From: Rhizobium sp. BK313
GTDB taxonomy: Bacteria > Pseudomonadota > Alphaproteobacteria > Rhizobiales > Rhizobiaceae
Length of the DNA: 64,000 bases
Assembly: GCF_014193655.1 (NCBI RefSeq)
Contig: NZ_JACHZQ010000008.1
Location: forward strand, 248,001 to 312,000
Direction: 5' to 3'
Each line of letters starts with the position of its first letter. The first letter of the stretch is position 1. The translations under genes were made by a program, and so were the position numbers. Positions 35,629-44,651 of the stretch are shown here, piece by piece. The notes beneath the pieces were generated by a model. It was given only the letters and a program-made list of their open reading frames with translations, had not been told where the DNA came from and did not search any database.

Positions 35629-35961
35629 ATGGCACAGGCGCAGGCACATTCCGGACAGCAGCATCCGATAAAACTTTACATGGTGGTTTGGGGGCTGCTT
35701 TTCGTCCTCAGCACCTTCTCCTACCTCGTCGACTATCTCGGCATTCAGGGCTATCTCAGATGGTCCTTGATCCTACTGTTCATGATCCTGAAAGCGGGGC
35801 TGATCGTTGCCGTTTTCATGCACATGGCCTGGGAACGCCTGGCGTTGATCTATGCCATCCTGGTTCCGCCAGTCCTGGTGCTTGTCTTCGTCGCTCTGAT
35901 GGTGTCGGAATCGCACTATACGGAGCTTACCCGGATGGCCTTTTTCGGCGCCGGCCCGTAG
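35629..35961 (+). CDS. cytochrome c oxidase subunit IV-like protein
   Basis: A 110-residue membrane protein with three hydrophobic segments (KLYMVVWGLLFVLSTFSYLV, SLILLFMILKAGLIVAVFMHM and LIYAILVPPVLVLVFVALMV). This matches the small subunit IV of prokaryotic oxidases (COX4_pro/CyoD-like). ATG 35629 follows GAGGATG. It is the last gene of the oxidase operon and is convergent with groEL. Confidence 0.85.
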   Translation: MAQAQAHSGQQHPIKLYMVVWGLLFVLSTFSYLVDYLGIQGYLRWSLILLFMILKAGLIVAVFMHMAWERLALIYAILVPPVLVLVFVALMVSESHYTELTRMAFFGAGP

Positions 35962-36036
35962 GGAGTAAACCCAAAATCTGTGGAACAGTGTTGCCCTGCG
36001 CCAGTTGTTCAAGTGTACGAAGAAAACAAGGATAGT

Positions 36037-36058
36037 GGCCCGCCCAACCGGGCGAGCC
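36037..36058 (-). terminator. groEL terminator hairpin
   Basis: On the minus strand GGCTCGCCC and GGGCGGGCC pair over 9 bp with one U-G wobble and a GGTT loop, 13 bp after the groEL stop. It is followed by a pyrimidine-rich CTTGTTTTCTT stretch, as expected of an intrinsic terminator. Confidence 0.75.
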
Positions 36059-36071
36059 ATCATGGGGAGCT

Positions 36072-37700
36072 TTAGAAATCCATTCCGGCGCCGGGAGGCA
36101 AGACCGGACCGGCATCTTTCTTCGGCTTCTCGGCGATCATCGCTTCCGTCGTTACCAGAAGCCCCGCGATGGAGGCCGCATCCTGCAACGCGGTGCGCAC
36201 GACCTTGGCGGGATCGATCACACCCATGGCGTAGAGATCGCCATATTCGCTGGTCTGAGCGTTCCAGCCGAATGAGAAATCAGCTTTCTCGCGCAACTTG
36301 CCGACGACAATCGAGCCCTCGGCGCCGGAATTCTCGGCGATCTGCCGGACTGGTGCTTCGATCGCCCGACGGACAATATCGACGCCGACGCGCTGGTCGT
36401 CATTTTCGGTCTTCAGCCCGTCGAGTGATTTGACCGCCCGCAGCAGCGCCACGCCACCACCCGGCAGGATGCCTTCCTCGATCGCGGCACGGGTTGCATG
36501 CAACGCATCGTCGACGCGATCCTTCTTTTCCTTCACCTCGACTTCGGTCGAGCCGCCGACACGGATGACAGCGACGCCGCCGGCAAGCTTGGCAAGACGT
36601 TCCTGCAGCTTTTCGCGATCATAATCAGACGTGGTTTCCTCGATCTGGGCGCGGATCTGCGTGACACGACCCTCGATCTCGCTCTTCGATCCGGCACCAT
36701 CGATGATGGTGGTGTTTTCCTTTTCGATAACGATTTTCTTGGCGCGGCCGAGCATATTGAGCGTGACGTTTTCCAGTTTGATACCGAGATCTTCGGAAAT
36801 GACGGTGCCGCCCGTCAGGATAGCGATATCTTCCAGCATGGCCTTACGCCGATCGCCGAAGCCCGGAGCCTTAACCGCTGCGATCTTGAGGCCACCGCGC
36901 AGCTTGTTGACAACGAGCGTCGCGAGCGCTTCGCCTTCGACGTCTTCGGCGATGATGAGGAGCGGCTTGCTCGACTGGACGACCGCTTCGAGAATCGGCA
37001 GCATGGCTTGAAGGTTCGACAGCTTCTTCTCGTGAACCAGGATATAAGGCTCTTCCAATTCCGCCCGCATCTTGTCCTGGTTGGTCACGAAATAAGGGCT
37101 GAGATAGCCACGGTCGAACTGCATGCCTTCGACGACCTCGAGTTCGGTTTCGGCAGTCTTGGCTTCCTCGACGGTGATCACGCCTTCATTGCCGACCTTC
37201 TCCATCGCTTCTGCGAGATAACGTCCGATTTCTGGGTCACCGTTGGCAGAGATGGTGCCGACTTGAATGATTTCGGAATTGTTGGAGATCTTGCGGGCAT
37301 TGGTCTTCAGTTCCTTGACAACGGCGTCGACGGCGAGGTCGATACCGCGCTTCAGGTCCATCGGGTTCATGCCTGAAGCGACCGCCTTTGCTCCTTCGCG
37401 AACGATGGCTTGGGCAAGCACGGTCGCGGTTGTCGTGCCATCGCCCGCGATATCGCTGGTCCTGGAGGCGACTTCACGCAACATCTGTGCGCCCATGTTC
37501 TCGAACTTGTCTTCCAGTTCGATTTCCTTGGCGACGGTGACGCCGTCCTTGGTAATGCGCGGGGCACCGAATGACCTGTCGATCACGACGTTGCGGCCCT
37601 TCGGACCGAGCGTCACTTTGACCGCGTCGGCAAGAATATCCACCCCGCGCAGCATACGGTCACGGGCATCGGTGTGGAATTTGACATCTTTGGCAGCCAT
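36072..37700 (-). CDS. groL: chaperonin GroEL
   Basis: A 542-residue 60-kDa chaperonin of normal length. The nucleotide-binding motif GDGTTTATVLAQ with its catalytic Asp, the equatorial GRNVVIDRSFGAPRITKDGVTVAKEI segment and AAVEEGIVPGGG-like AAIEEGILPGGGVALLRA are all present. The C-terminal tail ends VLPPGAGMDF and lacks the usual GGM repeats. Rhizobia carry several groESL copies that differ in expression; this looks like an extra one. It folds proteins in the cytoplasm with the GroES encoded upstream. Confidence 0.96.
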   Translation of the reverse strand: MAAKDVKFHTDARDRMLRGVDILADAVKVTLGPKGRNVVIDRSFGAPRITKDGVTVAKEIELEDKFENMGAQMLREVASRTSDIAGDGTTTATVLAQAIVREGAKAVASGMNPMDLKRGIDLAVDAVVKELKTNARKISNNSEIIQVGTISANGDPEIGRYLAEAMEKVGNEGVITVEEAKTAETELEVVEGMQFDRGYLSPYFVTNQDKMRAELEEPYILVHEKKLSNLQAMLPILEAVVQSSKPLLIIAEDVEGEALATLVVNKLRGGLKIAAVKAPGFGDRRKAMLEDIAILTGGTVISEDLGIKLENVTLNMLGRAKKIVIEKENTTIIDGAGSKSEIEGRVTQIRAQIEETTSDYDREKLQERLAKLAGGVAVIRVGGSTEVEVKEKKDRVDDALHATRAAIEEGILPGGGVALLRAVKSLDGLKTENDDQRVGVDIVRRAIEAPVRQIAENSGAEGSIVVGKLREKADFSFGWNAQTSEYGDLYAMGVIDPAKVVRTALQDAASIAGLLVTTEAMIAEKPKKDAGPVLPPGAGMDF

Positions 37701-37754
37701 TTTTCACTCCTCCATAGGCAGCAACGTTTTGACTGATGGTTGAAGGGAGACCGC

Positions 37755-38069
37755 TTACGCAGCCCTCTTGCCTGCCGCCTGGGTCTCGATGATACCCAGA
37801 ACGTCGCTTTCCTTCATGATCAGCAGATCTTCACCATCGATCTTGATCTCGGTGCCGGACCATTTGCCGAAGAGGATGCGATCACCAGCCTTGACATCGA
37901 GCGGCTGGATCTGGCCGGCCTCATTGCGTGCGCCAGGGCCGATGGCAACGACCTCACCTTCCTGCGGCTTTTCCTTCGCAGTGTCAGGAATGATGATGCC
38001 GCCCTTGGTCTTTTCTTCAGACTCGACGCGGCGAACGAGAATGCGATCGTGAAGCGGTCGGAACGTCAT
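37755..38069 (-). CDS. groS: co-chaperonin GroES
   Basis: A 104-residue GroES of normal length. It has the FRPLHDRILVRRVESEEKTKGGIIIPD opening with the mobile loop, and the KSDVLG-like KESDVLGIIE ending. It is upstream of groEL with a 54-bp gap and caps the GroEL ring. Expression is probably controlled by HrcA through the CIRCE-like element further upstream. GGAGGA precedes the ATG. Confidence 0.96.
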   Translation of the reverse strand: MTFRPLHDRILVRRVESEEKTKGGIIIPDTAKEKPQEGEVVAIGPGARNEAGQIQPLDVKAGDRILFGKWSGTEIKIDGEDLLIMKESDVLGIIETQAAGKRAA

Positions 38070-38213
38070 GTTCTCCTCCAGGACAAATGATGATGATCAA
38101 TGCGCCCTTGCCCGGACCTGACAACACTCCAGCGGGTGCCGAAGCTGTCCAATGTTCGGTGAAATTTGAACTGGCTTCCAAAGACGTGTTTTCAAGAGAG
38201 GAGGGCGAAAATT

Positions 38214-38240
38214 TAAGCACTCTGCGCCGTCGACTGCCAA
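38214..38240. promoter_or_regulatory. CIRCE-like element (degenerate HrcA site)
   Basis: TAAGCACTC-N9-GACTGCCAA matches the CIRCE inverted repeat TTAGCACTC-N9-GAGTGCTAA at 8/9 and 7/9 positions with the exact 9-bp spacer. It lies about 145 bp upstream of groES. The imperfect right arm may mean weaker repression than for the main groESL copy. Confidence 0.6.
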
Positions 38241-38315
38241 TATCGTGGAGGAAGCCATGAATTTGGTTCAGTCGTTCGATCTTACGCGAATGTCTCTTCC
38301 TGGAAACGCACCACT

Positions 38316-38560
38316 TTAGCCATTTTTCAGGCAGCGCACCTCCACTGGAGAAAGCTGGATATCAAAGGCCTCGAGGCTGTGATTGAGTTCGGCCAACGAA
38401 CGGGGACCGATCAGCGGAATGACTGGCCAGGGCTGACGCAACACATAGGCGAGCGCGACCTGGTTCGGGTCTTTCCCAAGCCGTTTTCGCGGCCTCCTGC
38501 ATCGCCTCGGCCTCCGCGGCCGAAACACCCATCGGAGTGATTGTTACTGGCGGTGAAGCC
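38316..38560 (-). pseudogene. aldo/keto reductase C-terminal remnant, frameshifted
   Basis: The last 50 codons read LGKDPNQVALAYVLRQPWPVIPLIGPRSLAELNHSLEAFDI, the typical C-terminal part of an aldo/keto reductase. Immediately upstream the homologous text (SAAEAEAMQEAAKTA) continues in another frame, so a frameshift falls near 38475. The N-terminal three quarters of the enzyme are missing. It is a gene relic. Confidence 0.7.
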
Positions 38561-38941
38561 GTGTCTTTCTGGGACGCTCTTTTCGGGCCACTAAGATCGA
38601 CCATGGCCATTCACACCTTTCGCGCGTCTCCTCCGCTACTTCCGGATTGGGAGGATAACTCCTGGGCACGGGGCGCGGCGGCACTCGTCACGCAGAAATT
38701 CTTTGACTTCGAGACATCAGGCGGCACGACGGGGGGCACCGAAGGATTGGTCAAAACTTCGGTCGCTTAGAAAGCAGCGTTCCAGCCTTCAAAGACGCGT
38801 CACGCTGTTGCGCAACCCTCCCCTTCAAACCGACTGCCGGCGTAGCTCGACCTTCGGCCGGCCAGGCAGATGACGTGGTTTTGCCGGCATTGCAGACGTT
38901 GAAGGCTTGCGTCGCCAATCCTTTCACGAGACAAGCATCAT
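38561..38941. other. intergenic stretch, no supported gene
   Basis: A 77-codon plus ORF crosses the aldo/keto reductase remnant but has no ribosome site or recognisable protein. The promoter of the esterase pair is probably here. Confidence 0.35.
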
Positions 38942-39901
38942 ATGAGCGTTCCAAAGACACACCCCTTCGCCTTTGATCCAACCTATGGCATGCAGCTCGA
39001 TCAGCTCCTCGCGATCGAGCCGCCCGAGGCAGCATCGGGCTTCGACGATTTTTGGATCGAGCGCTATCGCCACGCGGTTACGGTCGACCCCCAGCCGAAA
39101 CTTCGCCGCAGCAGGATCAATCATCCCGACTGGCACGTTCTCGACGTTAGCTACACATCGACCGGCGCATTTCAGATCGGCGGCTGGCTGCTTCTTCCCC
39201 GAGATGGGACGGTGCGGCGCGGCCTCGTCGTCGGGCACGGCTATGGCGGACGGAATTTGCCGGACTTCGATCTGCCGGTGAAAGAGACAGCCATGCTGTT
39301 TCCTTGCTTTCGCGGGCTGTCCCTCAGCGCGTGTCCACCGATTCCGGCGGATCCCGGCGGACATGTCCTTCACGGTATCGAAAGCCCGGATTCCTACATC
39401 ATCGGCGGCTGCGTCGATGATCTGTGGATCGCCGTCTCGGCGCTTGTTGCTCTTTATCCTTGGCTCGCGGGGCATATCGGCTATAGCGGCATCAGCTTTG
39501 GCGGCGGTATCGGGGCGCTGGCAATCCCGTTCGATAGCCGGATCGATCGCGGGCATCTCGTCGTGCCGACCTTCGGGCACCGGCCGTTATGGCTGACCTT
39601 GCCGACCGTCGGGAGTGCCCAATCCGTCCAAGCCTATCAGAAAAAGCAAGGAAGCGTGCTCGAAACCTTGCGCCTGTTCGATGCGGCAAGCGCGGCTGCC
39701 CGCATCAAGGTACCAATGCTCGCCGCTACAGCCCTGTTCGATCCCGCCGTAGCACCCCCCTGCCAATTTGCAGTGGCAAACGCACTGCCAAAATTTAACG
39801 AAATCTTCATCCTCGATGCCGGCCATTTCGACTATGTTGGCAGCAGCGAGCAAAATGCGCTCCTTCGCGAAAAGGTCGAACGATTTTTCAAGGTGCCATG
39901 A
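38942..39901 (+). CDS. acetylxylan esterase-like (AXE1 family) hydrolase
   Basis: A 319-residue alpha/beta hydrolase. Segments GGWLLLPRDGTVRRGLVVGHGYGGR, the nucleophile elbow GYSGISFGGG and the C-terminal DAGHFDY containing the likely catalytic His match the AXE1/cephalosporin deacetylase family. These enzymes remove acetyl groups from sugars. There is no signal peptide, so it acts in the cytoplasm on imported substrates. Its stop overlaps the next esterase gene by four bases. Confidence 0.85.
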   Translation: MSVPKTHPFAFDPTYGMQLDQLLAIEPPEAASGFDDFWIERYRHAVTVDPQPKLRRSRINHPDWHVLDVSYTSTGAFQIGGWLLLPRDGTVRRGLVVGHGYGGRNLPDFDLPVKETAMLFPCFRGLSLSACPPIPADPGGHVLHGIESPDSYIIGGCVDDLWIAVSALVALYPWLAGHIGYSGISFGGGIGALAIPFDSRIDRGHLVVPTFGHRPLWLTLPTVGSAQSVQAYQKKQGSVLETLRLFDAASAAARIKVPMLAATALFDPAVAPPCQFAVANALPKFNEIFILDAGHFDYVGSSEQNALLREKVERFFKVP

Positions 39902-40626
39902 ACCGAGAATACCTGCGCTGGTACAGCCAGCGCCTGCATCGAGACATGGAGCTACTGGTGTTCGGCCATGCCGGCGCCAAGGTGTTGATGTTTCCGACGC
40001 GAGACGGGCGTTTCTGGCAGTATGAGCAGCTTGGCATTGTCGCCAGCCTTGCCGACAAATTGCAAGCCGGTCATCTTCAGCTCTACTGTATCGAGGGTCT
40101 GGCCACCGAAACCTTCTACGGATCCCAACACCATCCGGCCGATCGCATTCGCCGGCACGCCGCCTTCGAAGAATATATTCTGAACGAGGTTCTGCCGCTG
40201 ATGGCGCAGAAAAACGCTCATGACTGCACCATCGTGCATGGCTGCAGCCTCGGCGCTTTCCAGGCCGCCAGCCTCGTCTTTCGCCACCCTCACCTCTTTC
40301 GCAAGCTCGTCGCCTTTTCCGGCCGTTACGATCTGACGATGAAGATCGAGTCCTTTGGCGATCTGTTCGACGGTTACTACGACGACGATGTCTATTTCCA
40401 CACGCCGACGCACTTCCTTCCAGGGCTTGCTTGCGAATGGCGGCTTGAAAGGCTGCGCCAGGTCGACATCGTCCTCACCATCGGAGACGCAGACCCCTTC
40501 CTCGACAACAACCGCCACCTGAGCCAGCTTCTCGTCGATAAGCAGGTCGGCCATCAACTGCATGTCTGGGGCGGACGCGCCCACCGGGCAGGTGCCTGGC
40601 GCAAAATGGCGGCGCTGTATATTTAA
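39898..40626 (+). CDS. putative esterase (COG4947-like)
   Basis: A 242-residue alpha/beta hydrolase. The nucleophile motif is VHGCSLGAFQA, and YCIEGLATETFYG, FSGRYDLTMKIESFGDLFDGYYDDDVYFHTP and the final HVWGGRAHRA with a candidate catalytic His are typical of this uncharacterised esterase group. It overlaps the AXE1-like gene by four bases, so the two esterases are made together. Substrate unknown. Confidence 0.8.
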   Translation: MNREYLRWYSQRLHRDMELLVFGHAGAKVLMFPTRDGRFWQYEQLGIVASLADKLQAGHLQLYCIEGLATETFYGSQHHPADRIRRHAAFEEYILNEVLPLMAQKNAHDCTIVHGCSLGAFQAASLVFRHPHLFRKLVAFSGRYDLTMKIESFGDLFDGYYDDDVYFHTPTHFLPGLACEWRLERLRQVDIVLTIGDADPFLDNNRHLSQLLVDKQVGHQLHVWGGRAHRAGAWRKMAALYI

Positions 40627-40739
40627 CGATCGGCTATGGCAATCCAGATGAAGGCATCGGATGGCCGAGGGGTAGACCCATGAAGGCCTTATCGCGGCGA
40701 GTCGCCGCTCGCCAAATCTACATCCGAAGCGATCGAGGC

Positions 40740-40934
40740 CTACACCAAGCCAACCGGAATGGGGGCAAGCTTTTTGCCGGCGCCGTAGTCGCGCTCATGA
40801 GACCTACGGTGGCGTCTTTCGCGACTTGAGGAAAAGTCAACGCGATTGTGCTCCAATTCCACCATACCGTCCGGATAGGTTCCGGTGTCATCGGTTTCCA
40901 CTTCCGACTGCGCGGTGACGATTTTGAAATTCAT
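40740..40934 (-). CDS. small hypothetical protein
   Basis: A 64-residue protein preceded by a very good GGAGGAAACACG ribosome site. The N-terminal half (MNFKIVTAQSEVETDDTG) is acidic and the C-terminal half very basic (SSSRERRHRRSHERDYGAGKK), which suggests nucleic-acid or membrane contact, but no family is recognised. Confidence 0.6.
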   Translation of the reverse strand: MNFKIVTAQSEVETDDTGTYPDGMVELEHNRVDFSSSRERRHRRSHERDYGAGKKLAPIPVGLV

Positions 40935-41405
40935 CGTGTTTCCTCCGGTCCGGCGCAGAAACGGTTAGCCCTGCGCGTGGTTCCATAAGTAATCACAAAA
41001 TTATTAAAAAATTAACTACGTTCGTTAATTAATTCGGGTGATACCGATCAAGCCGAGTTTGCCAGTCTCAAGCACGCCTGACACAGGGCGTTGTGGGGAG
41101 CATTTTCGCGATACCGGCGTTCAACCCAGGATTTTGTTTTGGAGGTCTCCATGGATCGATCTAAAATTGCTTTCGGCGACCGCAATCGATGTCGTCTCCA
41201 CCATTATTTCCATGACGTTCTGCTTCGCCGGGCATGATCTCCAAGCGGATCGTGGCGAGAATATCGATCTCGAAAAGACTCCACGGCCGAAGAGGTCTCC
41301 GATATCGGGAACATTTGACCGATATCGGCGGTTTCCGGTTCACACGGGACGCCAGGCTGCGCTCATGCCGTCCGGCAGCAAGTCAATGCAAAGGGAGGCT
41401 TTGAA
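40935..41405. other. intergenic region with AT-rich tract
   Basis: An AT-rich segment around 40987-41035 contrasts with the GC-rich surroundings and may hold divergent promoters for the 64-residue gene and for the GFA gene. A CCGATATCGG-like sequence occurs twice near 41295-41330. No confident gene was found. Confidence 0.35.
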
Positions 41406-41786
41406 ATGATATTGCGACATGGATCATGCCGCTGCGGAAGGGTCCGCTATTCCGTCAGCGGAGAGCCGAAACGCGTCGGTATCTGCCATTGCACCGACTG
41501 CCGCCAAGAAAGCGGTTCGGCCTTTACGTTCTTTGGCATCTGGGAGGCCGAGGCATTCTCTGCGACGGGCGAGACCGCCATCTACGAAGGCCGGAAGTTC
41601 TGTCCTCAATGTGGGTCGCGCCTTTTTTCGAATGACGATGTCGAGGCCGAGATCAAGCTCGGCAGCCTCGATACCGCACCGACCAATTTGGTTCCGACTT
41701 ACGAACTTTGGGTAAGGCGGCGCGAACGCTGGCTGCAGCCTCTACCTGGAGCGGAGCAATACGATCAGGACCGACTAGCCGAATAG
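41406..41786 (+). CDS. GFA family protein (glutathione-dependent formaldehyde-activating/CENP-V fold)
   Basis: A 126-residue zinc protein. The cysteines form the family pattern: Cys8-x-Cys10, Cys27-x-Cys29-x2-Cys32 and Cys66-x2-Cys69, which bind two zinc ions. GGGAGG precedes the ATG. The founding member accelerates formaldehyde-glutathione adduct formation, but most small GFA proteins have no proven substrate. It is convergent with the topoisomerase gene. Confidence 0.88.
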   Translation: MILRHGSCRCGRVRYSVSGEPKRVGICHCTDCRQESGSAFTFFGIWEAEAFSATGETAIYEGRKFCPQCGSRLFSNDDVEAEIKLGSLDTAPTNLVPTYELWVRRRERWLQPLPGAEQYDQDRLAE

Positions 41787-41968
41787 CGCGAACTTGGGAT
41801 GGTCATGAAGACCTGCCGCGCATCAGCGAAAAAATGCGCGGATATTTCCGCTGGATTGTCGCACCGGGTGAACACGCAAGTGACGAACGTCCAATTCCTA
41901 TAGAATTGGCCGAGGAGTTCGGTGGGATCCAGGATGAGGCGCCCATCATGCTCGCGGAAAGCCAGGAA

Positions 41969-43054
41969 TTACGATCCGTTCTTCTCAATCGCCTTGAGCC
42001 ATCGGAGAACTCTGATCTCCTCATCGTCCATCCATTGCGAGAGGCGAACGCTCGTCGTTGGACGCATCTGTTTCAGAATGACGAGCCTGCCGGCTTCGAA
42101 GTCTTCGAAGACCCTGGGATGAATATAGGAGGCCCGGCATACCGCCCGCGTGTTGACGAGCTGCGCCGCGACGCTGTCGATCACCTCATTGATCTGTCGC
42201 GCCCGTTGTCGTTGCGTCTCGCCGGCCTTGATGGACGCAAGTGCACAAGCGGCAAGGCATGTTGCGCCCCAGGTGCGGAACTGCCGCGAGCTGAAGTCGC
42301 CGCCCGATGCCATTTGTATATAGGCATTCACGTCCTGCGACCGGATCGGACGACTATCGCCGCTGTCATCAAGATATTGGAAAAGGTGTTGTCCCGGAAG
42401 CTCCTGGAGGCGCTTGATGACATTGGCGATGCGCCGGTCGGTATAGGTCAGGCGCCATTCCTTGCCGGACTTGCCTTTGAACTTGAAATGCACGCTCGAA
42501 CCGGCGACCTTTACATGGCGATTGCGAAGTGTGGTCAAACCATAGGAGCCATTTGCGACGGCATAGGTCGCGTTGCCGACCCGGATGAACAGATCGTCGA
42601 GCAGCAAAACCACTATGGCCAAAGCCTTGTCCAATGTCGGGCTTCTCAACCGCAGGTCCGCATCGACCTTCTCACGTATCCTTGGAAGCGCGGATCCGAA
42701 CGCGCAAAGCTGGTCGAACTTGGCTTTATCGCGCTTGGCCGACCATTCGGGGTGATAGCGATACTGCTTTCGTCCCCGCGTATCTGTCCCGACAGCTTGA
42801 AGATGGGAATTGGGATCGGGCGAGATCAGAACGTCGGCATAGGCCGGCGGTATCGCCAGGGCTGCAAAACGGGCAAGTTCATCGGGATCCGTGATCCGCG
42901 TTCCGTCGCTGTTATAATAACGAAATGAATTCTTGCCGGGCTTCCGCGCTATGCCACCCTCTAGGTTGGAAAGGTAGACAAGCGCGCTTCCGGGCGAGGT
43001 GGTCTGCTCGGCAGGCGACGCGGCGGTGGCGAGACAACGTAGCTGTTGATCCAT
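41969..43054 (-). CDS. bacterial DNA topoisomerase IB
   Basis: A 361-residue type IB topoisomerase of the bacterial, poxvirus-like group. The N-terminal part has YNSDGTRITDPDELARFAALAIPPAY, and the catalytic part KFKGKSGKEWRL (Lys on a beta hairpin), the Arg-containing SSRQFRTWGAT and the nucleophile Tyr310 in CRASYIHPRVFE. It relaxes DNA supercoils through a 3'-phosphotyrosyl intermediate. The start may be slightly downstream of 43054. The DUF763 gene lies upstream on the same strand, 130 bp away. Confidence 0.9.
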   Translation of the reverse strand: MDQQLRCLATAASPAEQTTSPGSALVYLSNLEGGIARKPGKNSFRYYNSDGTRITDPDELARFAALAIPPAYADVLISPDPNSHLQAVGTDTRGRKQYRYHPEWSAKRDKAKFDQLCAFGSALPRIREKVDADLRLRSPTLDKALAIVVLLLDDLFIRVGNATYAVANGSYGLTTLRNRHVKVAGSSVHFKFKGKSGKEWRLTYTDRRIANVIKRLQELPGQHLFQYLDDSGDSRPIRSQDVNAYIQMASGGDFSSRQFRTWGATCLAACALASIKAGETQRQRARQINEVIDSVAAQLVNTRAVCRASYIHPRVFEDFEAGRLVILKQMRPTTSVRLSQWMDDEEIRVLRWLKAIEKNGS

Positions 43055-43184
43055 GTCGCCTGTAACAATGCAGAGCGTTTTTCGGTTCCATCGGCGCGGA
43101 AAAAATCAAGGTGGAGGCCATGTTGACGCTGGGTCTAGCTGTACACAACCTCAACGGTCGGCACATCCACCAGCAGACCGCCCC

Positions 43185-44477
43185 TTAACGTTTTAACGGT
43201 CGCGAGCGTCTTTCCGCATCATCCTCATCGGAACGGGAAGGAGGCTCCCAGCCGAATACGCTGCGTCCACCAAACAGCGAAGATTTGTCGAATTCGCCGG
43301 CAACAATCTCCTTGAGATCAGGACCGGTGACATATCGTTCGAGCACGCGGGACTGATCGTCCAGGCGCTTCAGCGCCTGCAACTCCTCGTCGCGACCAAG
43401 CCGTCCCTTCCGCACTGCCGATTTCATGACGTTGATGGTCTCGTCATAGACTTTCAACGGAACAGGGAAAGGGTGGCGATCTTTGCCGCCATGCGCCAGC
43501 GAAAACCGGGCGGGATCGGAGAAGCGGTAGGGTGCGCCGTGCACGACTTCTGCAACCATCGCCAATGCCTTGACCGTTCTTGCACCAACGCCGGGCGTCA
43601 GCAGCAGGGCCTCGAAATCCACCGGCCCGCGATCGGCGGCGGCCGCCAGATTTCCGTGCAGTCGCCGCATGTTCACATCGGTCTCGCGGACATCATGATG
43701 TGCCGGCATGATCAGGTGCGGCAGCATGGGTTGCGCATGGTTTTCGGCGGCCGCCGTCGGTTCGGCTTCCAGCGCAGCGAATTCGCGCACGATCCTGTCC
43801 GGCCCTAAGGAGGCCAGCAGATCGAGCTGGCCTGCACGCGATCGATCGGCGCGCCGATCGGCGAGATTGACGATCCGGCCCTGGTCTCGTCCCTCGATTG
43901 CCGCATGTGGAGAGTCGAGAAAGCTTGTCAGTCCTTCGGATAGCCAATGATATCGCCGCGCCTGTCGTCGATCACCGTTCATTCCCTGCTGGACGACGAC
44001 CCATTTGCCGTCGTCCGCCACGATGAAGCCGTGCAGATAGAGATCGAATCCGTCCTGAAGGGCAGCGCTGTCGACCTTGGCAACAAGCCGGCTCGTCGTC
44101 GCAAGTGCTGCACCATCGATGCCGACACGATTACCGATCGCCGCCAGCTCATCCGGTGTTTTGCGCGACTGAGCGCCGCGACCGCCGCAGACGTGCAGCC
44201 CAAGTTCGCCGGAGAGCGGCGTCAGGCCCCGTTTCAGCGCACCGAGGACGCTGGTGGTAATGCCCGAGGAATGCCAGTCCATGCCCATGACAGCACCTAA
44301 GGACTGGAACCAGAACGGACTGGCTAGCCGCCGCAGGAGTTCGTCACGCCCGTAATGCTGAATCACGGCCTCGGTAATCACGGCGCCCAAACGCGTCATC
44401 CGGTCACCGAGCCATTTCGGCACCCGCCCTCCATGCAGCGGAAGATCAGCGTTGCCCGCTCTTTGTGCCAAGTTCAT
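43185..44477 (-). CDS. DUF763 domain protein
   Basis: A 430-residue protein starting at ATG 44477, after GGAGAG. It has the DUF763 landmarks ADLPLHGGRVPKWLGDRM, VMGMDWHSSGITTSVLGALKRGL and LHVCGGRGAQSRKTPDEL, and a later PGVGARTVKALA stretch that resembles a helix-hairpin-helix. The family is found in archaea and bacteria and has no established function; the hairpin motif hints at DNA binding. The acidic/basic C-terminal tail is poorly conserved in appearance. Confidence 0.85.
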   Translation of the reverse strand: MNLAQRAGNADLPLHGGRVPKWLGDRMTRLGAVITEAVIQHYGRDELLRRLASPFWFQSLGAVMGMDWHSSGITTSVLGALKRGLTPLSGELGLHVCGGRGAQSRKTPDELAAIGNRVGIDGAALATTSRLVAKVDSAALQDGFDLYLHGFIVADDGKWVVVQQGMNGDRRQARRYHWLSEGLTSFLDSPHAAIEGRDQGRIVNLADRRADRSRAGQLDLLASLGPDRIVREFAALEAEPTAAAENHAQPMLPHLIMPAHHDVRETDVNMRRLHGNLAAAADRGPVDFEALLLTPGVGARTVKALAMVAEVVHGAPYRFSDPARFSLAHGGKDRHPFPVPLKVYDETINVMKSAVRKGRLGRDEELQALKRLDDQSRVLERYVTGPDLKEIVAGEFDKSSLFGGRSVFGWEPPSRSDEDDAERRSRPLKR

Positions 44478-44651
44478 TGCTCTCCGTCTCAGATCCCAGG
44501 CAATGTAGTACCCCCAACTAGATTGCGCCATGCGGATGTCGATCCGGGGCGCGGAAAACCGACGTCTTCGCGAGATCCGAGTTGGTCAGCGATGACGCCG
44601 GAAGGATATTGACCGGCTTGGCACGGTCTTTGTGGGGTACTCCACAAAAAC

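Noticed and set aside
38537..38770. 77-codon plus ORF across the reductase remnant
   Set aside because: Opposite strand to recognisable aldo/keto reductase text and without a start signal.
41038..41409. 123-codon plus ORF before the GFA gene
   Set aside because: No family, no ribosome site, and it overlaps the GFA start.
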